Origin: MGBC163016 sp964518575
GTDB taxonomy: Bacteria > Actinomycetota > Coriobacteriia > Coriobacteriales > Eggerthellaceae
NCBI GenBank assembly: GCA_964518575.1
Contig: CAZFGW010000009.1
Span: forward strand, 1-64,000
Length of the DNA stretch: 64,000 nt
Direction: 5' to 3'
Under the pieces are notes generated by a model. The model was not told where the DNA came from. It did no database searches and worked only from the letters and a program-made list of their open reading frames with translations. Numbering within the stretch: position 1 is the stretch's first letter; every line of letters begins with the position of its first letter. The translations under genes were made by a program, and so were the position numbers. Positions 9,783-18,243 of this stretch are shown in pieces.

Positions 9783-12560
9783 CTAGCGCCTCCCTTCGCA
9801 GAACAGATAGGGGCAAAACGCGCATGCGTGCTCATCGACCGGCTCAATATCGATCCGGGATTGCGAAAGCGGATACAACCGGCAAGCAAGCTTTTCCTCG
9901 ATATCATCGAGATACCTATCGAAATCCCCGTGCACGTAGGAATGTGCGCTGACCAATTCGGTCAATGCAGGCACGTCCGATGCGACCGAGCCCGCGAATG
10001 AGCGGGAAGTGGATGATTGCATATAGCGCACATAGAGCGCCCCGATACAGTGCGCCTGCGCTGCAAGCAAGCCCCGTTTGAGCGCTTGCGCATACACGAG
10101 CGCCTGCACATGCCGCGGCAGGTCTGACGCAGATTCTTCTTCGGTAGAATCGTCGTCGCACGCATCGGACGCACGAGCTGCTCCACCCGCGTCATAGCCT
10201 GTAACGCTCCCCTTGTAATCGAGCACGTAATACGTGCCTGACCCGTCACTGTCAACACGGTCAATACGCCCGGTGAGCGCATATCCCGCATAATCAACCA
10301 GATGGTCTTCATCGCTTGCAAGATCAGCCTCCGTGAACATGACGGAAAACTCCTTTGGCAATGAACGCAGGGATAAAACACAGTTCCAGAGGTCCTCTTT
10401 GAGCCGCATCGTTGCCGCCCACTCGCTCTTGGTCAGCGGAATATAGCGCGCATCAAGCGGTCGCTTGTCCGTTTGTTCAGCAAGAACGCGATCGAAGACC
10501 TCTTCGAACCGCTCACGAACCTGGGCGATATCCGTCTCGGCGAGTCCAGCGGAGCTGTCGAATTCGGCAAATGAGCGATACAGAACTTCAAAGACGCGAT
10601 GGGCGAAGCTTCCCCGCTCGAGCGCCCCGAAGCCCTCAACAACATCCTCGAGCTTGACCACGCGTTCGATGAACCATCGATACGGGCAGGACACATACGC
10701 CTCCATGGCAGAGGGCGAGAGGATATACTTCCCCGCCTCACCCGGCGTCCGGCGAAGGTGGTCGGTGACCGCGGATTCATACAGATGCCCCCGCGCATAC
10801 ATCGGCAGTATCTTTGTCTCTGACACAGCAGCAAACTTTTGCCCAACCATGCGCGTCAGTTCAGATTCACCACGTGAGCGGATATCGAGCTGCGCTTCGC
10901 GCATGAGCGTTTCATGGTCATAGAGCTGCGCGGCAGCACAGGTGCCCCCAGAGCGCTCATCAACGAGCTCCTCAAAGCAAAACGAAGGGTAGCTCGTTTT
11001 CTTTTCTGCATTGCGCAAAGGCAAACAGCAAACAAGCCGCCTGCGCGCCGAGCGCGCGCCGCAGAAAAAACAGAACCGAGTGCGTGTAAGCGCGTCGACC
11101 GTGTCCGTCATACCGAAGCGCTCAAGCAGGTGCCCAAGCGCGGCGTCACTTTGCTTCGCGTTGAATGCCGTATCGGAAACGTCTCCGATGATGACCTCGT
11201 CGAACGAAGCAGGAGAAAGATCGTCCAAGGAATCAAGCGCTACGAAGACAACATGCGATTTCGCACGCGGTCCACTTGTATCGGATACCGCAGATGCAGG
11301 TTCTGCGTCTGATTCGCACCATGATACTGATACGGATATCTCTGGGAAAAACAGCGCCACGTCTTCGGGACGCTCCAAACACCACAGCTCATCAATGAGA
11401 TCAGACAACTTCCCGAGCGCAGCAAATTCTATGAGCCGCTCCCTTTCCGGGAACTGTTGGGCTATCACGGCTTTGGCATCTTCAATGAACGCTTTCGCAT
11501 CGCAACCATTCCCTTGCATGAGCCCTTTCAAGCATCGAAACGGCACAGATACGCGCACAAGAAAGGCAAGGGCATCTTCACGCCTAAGCGTTCGGTCAGA
11601 GGAAAACACCTGAACGACATCGGCAGCACGAAGCATTGTTTGTTGCCCTGCCCAGGGCGTTTTGTCCCCATAGATATCTTCATAGGTAAAACTTTTGATC
11701 GCAGCGTAAGGGTTGAGCGCAAAATCGAAAAGCACTGCTTGCCAATCCGCTGTCCCCTCCTGCAACAGCGCAGATGCCGCAAAGCACGCTTTCCCTAAAA
11801 CCGTCTCCGTCAAAGGAAGCTTCACCTGCGCAAAGTACTCAGCACGCGTGCCCACATAAGCGCTCATGTTCACGGATGACTCAAGGGGATCGGACACGCA
11901 TACCGCAATGCTCTCAAAGCCGTCATCGATCGCTTCTACCACCTCATCGACGATCATAGCGTCAATGGCAAGCGGTCCTTGGGGAAGAAGATACCGAAGA
12001 GTGGGTTCGTCGGGCGGGATATCAACGTCATCCGCACGCGTCTCCCGCTTATCCAATACTGAAGCAAAAGCATCCTTGCCCATACCATCGAGCAGGCACT
12101 CCGCTCCAAAGGAAAGATCCCAATGATGTCCGAAAGTACGCACGGCATCAAGAAGGTCAGCCTCTTCGCAAAGACCAGCTGAGTTAAGCTTTTCGCGATA
12201 GGTGTGGACCAGATCGATAAGTGCCCGCTCTGAAGCGGTAAGGTCATCTTTAGGAATCGCGTCCGCTTCGATACGTCCAAGACTTTGCCGCACGAATGAT
12301 GCAAGCAGACGGGCAGTTCCGACTGAACGAGCAAAGCCATGATCTTCCAACATATCGAATATGAGCAACGTGCGCACCAGCGGGCTCACCATATTTCTGC
12401 CATCGCCAAAGAGATCCCATACCTCTCCAGCGAAATCAAGCGGCGTCGTAAAATCGATGCCGAACGCCTCATTGTTTTTGGCAGCGCTTCGCTTCGCCGC
12501 GAGCGCGCGGGCACGGGTGGGGTACAACTGCACTTTGGATCGACCAAGCATTGACATCAT
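9783..12560 (-). CDS. addB: AddB-type helicase-exonuclease subunit
   Basis: 925-residue partner of AddA. The C-terminal third has the AddB/Cas4-like nuclease layout: a first cysteine in YVSCPYRWFIER, a PD-(D/E)XK core TGRIDRVDSDGSG...YVLDYKGSV, and three clustered cysteines at the extreme C-terminus (CAFCPYLFC), the set that holds a 4Fe-4S cluster in AddB. The N-terminus (residues 9-30) has no GxGKT loop, unlike Bacillus AddB, so this subunit probably cannot hydrolyse ATP. Start: ATG ATG at 12560/12557 after GGGAGGGGAG; a third ATG lies at 12551. It is the first gene of the minus-strand run; the AT-rich stretch 12600-12690 must hold its promoter. Confidence 0.88.
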   Translation of the reverse strand: MMSMLGRSKVQLYPTRARALAAKRSAAKNNEAFGIDFTTPLDFAGEVWDLFGDGRNMVSPLVRTLLIFDMLEDHGFARSVGTARLLASFVRQSLGRIEADAIPKDDLTASERALIDLVHTYREKLNSAGLCEEADLLDAVRTFGHHWDLSFGAECLLDGMGKDAFASVLDKRETRADDVDIPPDEPTLRYLLPQGPLAIDAMIVDEVVEAIDDGFESIAVCVSDPLESSVNMSAYVGTRAEYFAQVKLPLTETVLGKACFAASALLQEGTADWQAVLFDFALNPYAAIKSFTYEDIYGDKTPWAGQQTMLRAADVVQVFSSDRTLRREDALAFLVRVSVPFRCLKGLMQGNGCDAKAFIEDAKAVIAQQFPERERLIEFAALGKLSDLIDELWCLERPEDVALFFPEISVSVSWCESDAEPASAVSDTSGPRAKSHVVFVALDSLDDLSPASFDEVIIGDVSDTAFNAKQSDAALGHLLERFGMTDTVDALTRTRFCFFCGARSARRRLVCCLPLRNAEKKTSYPSFCFEELVDERSGGTCAAAQLYDHETLMREAQLDIRSRGESELTRMVGQKFAAVSETKILPMYARGHLYESAVTDHLRRTPGEAGKYILSPSAMEAYVSCPYRWFIERVVKLEDVVEGFGALERGSFAHRVFEVLYRSFAEFDSSAGLAETDIAQVRERFEEVFDRVLAEQTDKRPLDARYIPLTKSEWAATMRLKEDLWNCVLSLRSLPKEFSVMFTEADLASDEDHLVDYAGYALTGRIDRVDSDGSGTYYVLDYKGSVTGYDAGGAARASDACDDDSTEEESASDLPRHVQALVYAQALKRGLLAAQAHCIGALYVRYMQSSTSRSFAGSVASDVPALTELVSAHSYVHGDFDRYLDDIEEKLACRLYPLSQSRIDIEPVDEHACAFCPYLFCEGRR

Positions 12561-12711
12561 ATCGTGCTTTCTCCCCTCCCTCCGAGTAAACGCTCGGTAT
12601 ACGCTCGGCGCCTAATTCAGCGTTCAGACTATAAAATACTATGAACAAATCCTATGATATACACATCTTATGATTTGATATCGGCGACCAGCTATATTGA
12701 GGAGAAATGCA

Positions 12712-13038
12712 ATGACATACCATGAATTGATCAAAAAACTTCTTGAGGAGCAAGAGAAAATCGCACCAGCAGTTCAGAAGCTCGCGGAAAACGGCATGCT
12801 TCCCGAGCAGCTCATCTCATCATTCCGCGCGGTGCAGGACTGGAGCAAGCATGCGGATATCAAGCTTGGTGAGAACGAGGTAGAAAAGGATGCTCCCAAT
12901 ATCGATCCGCCGCTTGTTTTCTCGAACTTCCTCCATCTGTATCAGGGCATGTTCGACAAACAGACGAAGAGTCATATCGAGCTTTACAACGAATATGCCG
13001 AGAATCTTTTCGGAATGGTGAAAAAGGGCGATAAGTAA
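12712..13038 (+). CDS. Small protein of unknown function upstream of fabH
   Basis: 108 residues, charged, predicted mainly helical, no membrane segment, signal peptide or cysteine. I do not recognise a family. The ATG at 12712 has GAGGAG 7 nt upstream; an in-frame TTG at 12697 would place the ribosome site inside the gene. The stop TAA is followed one base later by the GTG of fabH, so the two are almost certainly co-translated; the last codons (AAAAAGGGCGATAAG) supply the fabH ribosome site. The spacing suggests a partner or regulator of the fatty-acid initiation enzyme, but that is inference from position only. The body contains an acidic stretch (GENEVEKDAPNID) near residues 56-68. Confidence 0.8.
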   Translation: MTYHELIKKLLEEQEKIAPAVQKLAENGMLPEQLISSFRAVQDWSKHADIKLGENEVEKDAPNIDPPLVFSNFLHLYQGMFDKQTKSHIELYNEYAENLFGMVKKGDK

Positions 13039-13039
13039 C

Positions 13040-14248
13040 GTGGGTGCTGTACTAATCGGATCGGGAAAAGCGCTTCCCAAGCTCACGCTTCCCAATACCG
13101 ACCTTGAAGATCTTGTTATAACCAACGATGAGTGGATCCGTACGAGAACGGGTATCCACGCTCGGCATATCGGTATTTCCGAAACGACCATCGACCTTGC
13201 CTGTGCTGCTGCGCTCGGTGCGCTCGGAAGAGTGGATCAGGTCGAAGGGCTCGAGGACGTCCAGGGATGGTCAGCTGACAAGGTTGCTCTTGACTCGATC
13301 GACCTTGTCGTCTTCGCAACCATCACCCCGGACACGATCGTTCCCTCATCGGCAAGTGCACTGAAAGCGCGGCTCGGACTCGACAACGCCATCGCATTCG
13401 ACATCAATGCCGCGTGCACCGGTTTCATCTACGCCGTCTCGGTTGCCGAAGCCATGATGAGCGCCTCAAGCGTTCAGACTGCAGGACACGGTGGGCGCAA
13501 TCATATCAAGCGCGCACTGATCGTGTGCTCCGAGCGGTTGTCGCGTTTGACGAATTGGCAGGATCGCAACACCTGTGTCCTGTTCGGCGATGGTGCAGGA
13601 GCCGCCCTTCTGGAGTGGGATGAAGAGAAGCCGGGCATTCTTGCAACCTTCATGGCTAATGCCGATGATGTCGACTACAGCCTTTCGTGCCCTCATTCCT
13701 ATGAGCCACTCTTCCCCTTCACCGCTGAGGGGGTAATCTGCGACACGCCAGCATTCGAAGCGCACCATGAAAGCCATCCTGATCCAAAAGCGGTCGACTA
13801 CTCCTATATCAACGCACTTGATATACCTGCTGATCCCGCAGCATGTGTAACGGATGAGCTTTTGGGGATCACCGAGAAGCTTGAAGCGGGATCGCCGCGG
13901 CAGGTGATCAGCATGGACGGACAGAAGATCTTCAAGTTCGCTGGACGCGCTCTGGCGAATGCCATCGAAGAGGTCTTGGACCGCAGTGGTCTTGCCCTTG
14001 ATGACATTAAGATCATCGTCCCCCATCAAGCAAACGAGCGCATCATCCGTTTCGCTGCAAAGCGCCTCGACCTTCCCCTTGAACGTTTCCAGCTTTCGAT
14101 CAGTGACGTCGGGAATACGAGCTCGGCAAGCGTTGTCATGGCACTGTCCGACGCCCTTGAGAGCAAGAGCATCAACCCCGGCGACAAAGTTATTCTCGTT
14201 GCCTTCGGCGGAGGTCTCACCTACGGCGCAATCCTTTTTGAGCTGTAA
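13040..14248 (+). CDS. fabH: Beta-ketoacyl-ACP synthase III (KAS III), enlarged
   Basis: 402-residue thiolase-fold enzyme that starts fatty-acid synthesis by condensing acetyl-CoA (or a branched primer) with malonyl-ACP. The Cys-His-Asn triad is intact: Cys126 in NAACTGFIYA, His329 in VPHQANERII, Asn359 in VGNTSSASV; GDGAGAALL and the C-terminal FGGGLTYGA are typical. Usual length is 310-335; the excess is mainly an insertion at about residues 212-288 plus a short one near 68-85. The start is GTG at 13040, one base after the upstream stop. No other fab gene is adjacent. A specialised KAS III with another primer or acyl-carrier partner cannot be excluded. Confidence 0.9.
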   Translation: MGAVLIGSGKALPKLTLPNTDLEDLVITNDEWIRTRTGIHARHIGISETTIDLACAAALGALGRVDQVEGLEDVQGWSADKVALDSIDLVVFATITPDTIVPSSASALKARLGLDNAIAFDINAACTGFIYAVSVAEAMMSASSVQTAGHGGRNHIKRALIVCSERLSRLTNWQDRNTCVLFGDGAGAALLEWDEEKPGILATFMANADDVDYSLSCPHSYEPLFPFTAEGVICDTPAFEAHHESHPDPKAVDYSYINALDIPADPAACVTDELLGITEKLEAGSPRQVISMDGQKIFKFAGRALANAIEEVLDRSGLALDDIKIIVPHQANERIIRFAAKRLDLPLERFQLSISDVGNTSSASVVMALSDALESKSINPGDKVILVAFGGGLTYGAILFEL

Positions 14249-14295
14249 ATCCGCGCCGCTGTATTGCAACGCCCAATCGAGTTGACAGGGAGAAG

Positions 14296-15804
14296 ATGAA
14301 CCCGTTTGAATCACTAGGTCTCTCCGAGCGGATCTGCCAGGTGGTGGATGCGCTCGGCTATGACAAACCGACCCCCGTGCAAAGCCAAGCGATACCGGTC
14401 ATCCTTACGGGCGATGACGTCATCGCCGCCGCGAGCACCGGTACGGGCAAAACCGCAGCGTTTTTGCTACCCGTACTCGATAAGCTTCCGCAATCAAGGG
14501 AAGACAGCCGACCTCCGCGCGTGCTTATCGTCACGCCTACCCGCGAGTTGGCTCAGCAGATTGCCACAATCTCATTCAAGGCAAGCCGGGCACTGGGGCA
14601 TTACTCAAGCGTGATCTACGGAGGATGTCCTTACGCACCGCAAATCCGCGAACTTAAGCGCGGCACCGATGTCGTTATTGCAACACCCGGACGCCTGAAC
14701 GATCTTATCGACCGCGAGAAGGTTGACCTCGGAAGCGTCGAAGTGCTGATTCTTGATGAGGCTGACCGCATGCTCGACATGGGATTCTTGCCCGCGCTTG
14801 AGCGCATCATCTCCCTCATTCCCGCAAAGCGGCAAACGCTCCTTTTCTCCGCCACGATCGATGAGTCGATCCAAAAGAACCTCTCCGACCTGCTTTGTGA
14901 GCCTCATATCATTCAGATTGCACACAAGGGCGAGACGGCGCGCACGGTCGATCAATTCATCATCCCTGTATCTATTCAGGACAAACCCGAACTGCTCAAA
15001 TGCCTGCTTGATGAAAAGGGGCACGACAAGGTCATCGTATTCGCACGCACGAAAGCACGGGCAGAGGATGTGGCGAAGATGCTCAATGACGCCGGTTTTG
15101 CGAGTGAATGCATCCACTCGAACCGGACGCAGGGGCAGAGGCGCCAAGCGCTGCGTGATTTCCAGCAGAGCAAGGTGGGCATCATCGTTGCGACCGACGT
15201 GCTTGCGCGCGGTATTGATATCCCGCTCGTTGACTATGTGATCAACTATGATCTACCCGACATGGCAGAGGATTACATCCATCGTATCGGACGCACGGGG
15301 CGCGCCGGAAGCGACGGATACGCCGTGTCATTTGTTACCCACAAAGCGCTTAAAGAACTCAAGGCTATCGAGAATCTCATCGGCAAAGACATCCCTATCA
15401 TGCGTATCGAATCATTCGACGCCGATCTCAGTCAGCTGAATGCACCAACGCGGCGCAAAAAGGGTAATGCCCACTCCGATGCACGGGCGAAGCAGTACAA
15501 GAAAACGCGTACGCGCAAGCAGAGCGCCTACAACTATACCGGCTGGGGCGATCTGCGGGGAGGCAAGAAAAAGCGCGCCGATCTACGCAAAGAGGATTTG
15601 CCCGAACATTCCTCCCCCGCAAAGCGTACAAGCGCAGCGCATAAAAACAAGAAGAGACCGGATCGCGTCGTTGAGAAAAAAAGGACGAACCCTCAAACCG
15701 AACACAAGCAGCGCGATACCAAGAAGCGCTTCGACGATGCGAAGAAGCGCGCAGCCCACAAGGCGAAGTATTCTCGAAAGCCCCCGCGCGCAAAGCGGAA
15801 ATAG
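14296..15804 (+). CDS. DEAD-box ATP-dependent RNA helicase with long basic tail
   Basis: 502 residues. Q motif (FESLGLSERI...PTPVQSQAIP), Walker A ASTGTGKT (46-53), PTRELAQQ, DEAD (154-157), SAT (185-187), and the second RecA domain ending in HRIGRTGRAG are all present, so this should be an active RNA unwinding or annealing enzyme of the RhlE/CshA type acting in ribosome assembly, mRNA decay or cold adaptation. From about residue 385 the protein is a ~115-residue lysine/arginine-rich tail of low complexity, likely an RNA-binding extension. ATG at 14296 follows AGGGAGA. It lies 47 bases after fabH on the same strand and is followed by a hairpin at 15821. Confidence 0.94.
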   Translation: MNPFESLGLSERICQVVDALGYDKPTPVQSQAIPVILTGDDVIAAASTGTGKTAAFLLPVLDKLPQSREDSRPPRVLIVTPTRELAQQIATISFKASRALGHYSSVIYGGCPYAPQIRELKRGTDVVIATPGRLNDLIDREKVDLGSVEVLILDEADRMLDMGFLPALERIISLIPAKRQTLLFSATIDESIQKNLSDLLCEPHIIQIAHKGETARTVDQFIIPVSIQDKPELLKCLLDEKGHDKVIVFARTKARAEDVAKMLNDAGFASECIHSNRTQGQRRQALRDFQQSKVGIIVATDVLARGIDIPLVDYVINYDLPDMAEDYIHRIGRTGRAGSDGYAVSFVTHKALKELKAIENLIGKDIPIMRIESFDADLSQLNAPTRRKKGNAHSDARAKQYKKTRTRKQSAYNYTGWGDLRGGKKKRADLRKEDLPEHSSPAKRTSAAHKNKKRPDRVVEKKRTNPQTEHKQRDTKKRFDDAKKRAAHKAKYSRKPPRAKRK

Positions 15805-15820
15805 TGCAAACATAAAAAGT

Positions 15821-15845
15821 GAACGCGGGCGAGCTGCCCGCGTTC
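15821..15845. terminator. Bidirectional intrinsic terminator between the helicase gene and gdhA
   Basis: Perfect 10-bp inverted repeat GAACGCGGGC / GCCCGCGTTC with a 5-nt loop. Reading plus it is followed by TTGATATT; reading minus it is followed by ACTTTTTATG. It sits between the convergent helicase gene (ending 15804) and gdhA (ending 15908), so it can stop both transcripts; the T-run favours the minus direction. Confidence 0.8.
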
Positions 15846-15907
15846 TTGATATTGATGCATTTGCTATTGATGCGCTTGTTATGCGCTCAAGGATATTCGC
15901 GTCGTTC

Positions 15908-17239
15908 TTACACAATACCCTCTGCCATCATCGCCTCAGCAACCTTCTCAAAGCCAGCAATGTTCGCGCCGACAACGTAGTCGCCTTCATGACCATAGCG
16001 CCGTGCCGCATCATCTGCAGCATGGAAGATGGTGACCATGATGCCCTTGAGCTTTTCGTCAACCTCGTCAAAGGTCCACGAAAGGCGCTCTGAGTTCTGC
16101 GACATCTCAAGACCCGATGTTGCAACACCACCCGCGTTCGCGGCCTTGCCGGGGATGAAGCACACCTTGTGATCCTGCAAGTATTCCGTAGCCTCCATCG
16201 TCGTCGGCATATTCGCGCCTTCGGCAACGACCTTGCAATCGTTCTCTACGAGCATCTGAGCGTCATCGATGAAGAGCTCGTTTTGCGTCGCGCACGGAAG
16301 GGCGATATCGCAACGGATCTGCCAAACACCACGACCCTCATGGTATTCAACACCCTCGCGCCTGTTCGCATAGTCGGAAACGCGCCCGCGCTCGACCTCT
16401 TTCACCTGCTTCATGAGATCGATATCGATCCCGTTCGGGTCATGGATCCAGCCGGTTGAGTCAGACATCGTTACGACCTTCGCACCGAGCTGCTGCGCTT
16501 TCTCTGCTGCATAAATAGCAACATTGCCCGATCCGGAAATACATACGGTCTTACCAGCGAAGGTATCGTTGTTGCACTTGAGGTACTCGTCAACGATATA
16601 GACCAGACCATAGCCCGTCGCCTGCGTACGACACAGCGAACCGCCATAGGTAAGACCCTTGCCTGTGAGCACGCCCTCAAAGACGTTCTTGATCTTTTTG
16701 TACTGACCGAACATATAACCGATTTCACGCGCGCCTGTGCCGATGTCGCCAGCGGGAACATCGGTATCCGCTCCAATATGGCGCGAAAGCTCGGTCATGA
16801 ACGACTGACAGAAACGCATGACTTCGTTATCAGACTTGCCCTTAGGATCGAAATCGCATCCACCTTTGCCGCCGCCCATAGGAAGCGTGGTCAGAGAGTT
16901 CTTGAAGATCTGCTCGAAACCGAGGAACTTGATGATGCCGAGATTGACGGAGGGATGTAAACGAAGACCACCCTTGTATGGTCCGATCGCGCTGTTGAAT
17001 TGCACGCGGAAGGCGCGGTTGACCTGCACCTCGCCCTTGTCATCTACCCAGGGAACGCGGAACATGATCACACGCTCCGGCTCGATCAGGCGCTCGAGCA
17101 GCTTGGCTTTCTCATACTCCGGATGAGCCTCGATGACTGGCTCTAAGGATTCCATGACCTCCGTTACCGCTTGAATGAATTCGGTCTGCTCGGGATCACG
17201 CTCTTTAACGAGATTGATGATGCGTTCTGTGTACTTCAA
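15908..17239 (-). CDS. gdhA: NADP-type glutamate dehydrogenase
   Basis: 443 residues, the normal length for bacterial hexameric glutamate dehydrogenase, which interconverts 2-oxoglutarate plus ammonia and glutamate. Visible signatures are the substrate/catalytic lysine region GPYKGGLRLHPSVN, LPMGGGKGG, PAGDIGTGAREIGYM, the nucleotide-binding loop SGSGNVA, and the C-terminal GKAANAGGVATSGLEMSQN. The start is TTG at 17239, 5 nt after AGGAGG; no better ATG exists nearby. It stands alone, with a TATAAT box about 70 nt upstream and a terminator downstream. In anaerobic amino-acid users it may run in either direction; the family favours ammonia assimilation. Confidence 0.96.
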   Translation of the reverse strand: MKYTERIINLVKERDPEQTEFIQAVTEVMESLEPVIEAHPEYEKAKLLERLIEPERVIMFRVPWVDDKGEVQVNRAFRVQFNSAIGPYKGGLRLHPSVNLGIIKFLGFEQIFKNSLTTLPMGGGKGGCDFDPKGKSDNEVMRFCQSFMTELSRHIGADTDVPAGDIGTGAREIGYMFGQYKKIKNVFEGVLTGKGLTYGGSLCRTQATGYGLVYIVDEYLKCNNDTFAGKTVCISGSGNVAIYAAEKAQQLGAKVVTMSDSTGWIHDPNGIDIDLMKQVKEVERGRVSDYANRREGVEYHEGRGVWQIRCDIALPCATQNELFIDDAQMLVENDCKVVAEGANMPTTMEATEYLQDHKVCFIPGKAANAGGVATSGLEMSQNSERLSWTFDEVDEKLKGIMVTIFHAADDAARRYGHEGDYVVGANIAGFEKVAEAMMAEGIV

Positions 17240-17307
17240 TGGTTCCTCCTTCGCGGCGGCTTGATTGCAAGATCAGCTGCGTCATAGGGACTGTTTCACC
17301 GCAGATG

Positions 17308-17313
17308 ATTATA
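17308..17313 (-). promoter_or_regulatory. Candidate -10 element for gdhA
   Basis: Read on the minus strand the bases are a consensus TATAAT, 68 nt upstream of the gdhA TTG start. At the usual 16-18 nt spacing I find no good -35 hexamer (best is a weak GAGGTT-like match), so this may be a promoter that needs an activator. Confidence 0.4.
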
Positions 17314-17418
17314 GGTTCAGCGCTGGGGCAACCTCGCCGATTTAACCGTTTTGAAACATTCGGAACCCCTGCGGTATCTTTTCGACCGCAAACGTCATAA
17401 GCGGACACAGACGATCGT

Positions 17419-18192
17419 CTAAATCGAGTCGACCGAGCGCGCTGACGGAACGTTGTTGGAAGAGAAGAAAATAACGCCCACTTCGTTTTCTTTGGGAGCG
17501 TTCACTATTAGTGTGCCGTCATCGGGCGGATTATCATCAAAGTACTCATCGCTTCCACTTGTCAACAGCACGACATCAATGCCGTCATAGGTTGAGAGGG
17601 TTGCCGGACGAGGAGCGATGCACACAATAGACGTTGCACGGCGCTCCTTCAAGAGTGCAACCTTCTTCTTCATCGACCGCGGATCGGTGTAGCGATCAAT
17701 CGAGAAAATCCCAATGCGTTTATCTCCCGAACAAAGCACGATAGGCTCCTCGTAGCTTTCGGGATGCGCAACGTCAATCGTCATAACATCAGCAAGCTTT
17801 GATTCATAGATCTCGCGCACGTCAGAGACATACAATCCGTTGTCAAGCCGATCACGTACAAGAGGATCTTCAGGGATGAGCATGCCGATACTGCCACCGA
17901 TATCGGTCTCCGGGACATCTTCGCCACCCGTTGCCACTGACCAAAGAGCCGTGGCGCCCTGTTTTTCAAGATTGGTATCCGCTGACGTGCGAAGAGGCTG
18001 ATCTTCTTTGACAACACCTTTATATACGAGCGCCGTATAACCCTCAAGGCTTCCCACCTGATCATCAACGATCGTTGCTGCAACCGTCCATGAGCGTCCT
18101 GTTGCAAAGTAACTGGTGAGCACGATCCCCGCCAATGCCACCAGGACAACGAAGATCACGAGGGCTATTCTTTCGCGAACCGAGTTTTCCAT
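17419..18192 (-). CDS. Membrane-anchored protein of unknown function
   Basis: 257 residues: a short N-terminal cytoplasmic segment, one hydrophobic helix at about residues 9-28 (RIALVIFVVLVALAGIVL), then an extracytoplasmic domain of about 220 residues. The C-terminal half (TSIVCIAPRPATLSTYDGID onward, with VVLLTSGSD) alternates short hydrophobic strands and acidic turns, reminiscent of an alpha/beta fold, but I recognise no family or active-site motif. The ATG at 18192 has no ribosome site; instead a TATAAT box ends 8 nt upstream, so translation may start at the very 5' end of the message. It follows uvrA by 51 bases on the same strand. Confidence 0.8.
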   Translation of the reverse strand: MENSVRERIALVIFVVLVALAGIVLTSYFATGRSWTVAATIVDDQVGSLEGYTALVYKGVVKEDQPLRTSADTNLEKQGATALWSVATGGEDVPETDIGGSIGMLIPEDPLVRDRLDNGLYVSDVREIYESKLADVMTIDVAHPESYEEPIVLCSGDKRIGIFSIDRYTDPRSMKKKVALLKERRATSIVCIAPRPATLSTYDGIDVVLLTSGSDEYFDDNPPDDGTLIVNAPKENEVGVIFFSSNNVPSARSVDSI

Positions 18193-18200
18193 AGATGCCG

Positions 18201-18230
18201 ATTATACCCGCCGCGCAGGCATCCGTCCAA
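18201..18230 (-). promoter_or_regulatory. Probable promoter giving a leaderless transcript
   Basis: Minus strand: TTGGAC (18230-18225), 18-nt spacer, consensus TATAAT (18206-18201), then only 8 nt to the ATG at 18192. With initiation about 7 nt past the -10 box the start codon would be at or next to +1. There is no Shine-Dalgarno sequence ahead of this gene, which fits. Leaderless messages are common in Actinobacteria. Confidence 0.6.
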
Positions 18231-18243
18231 ACCGCGATGAGCA

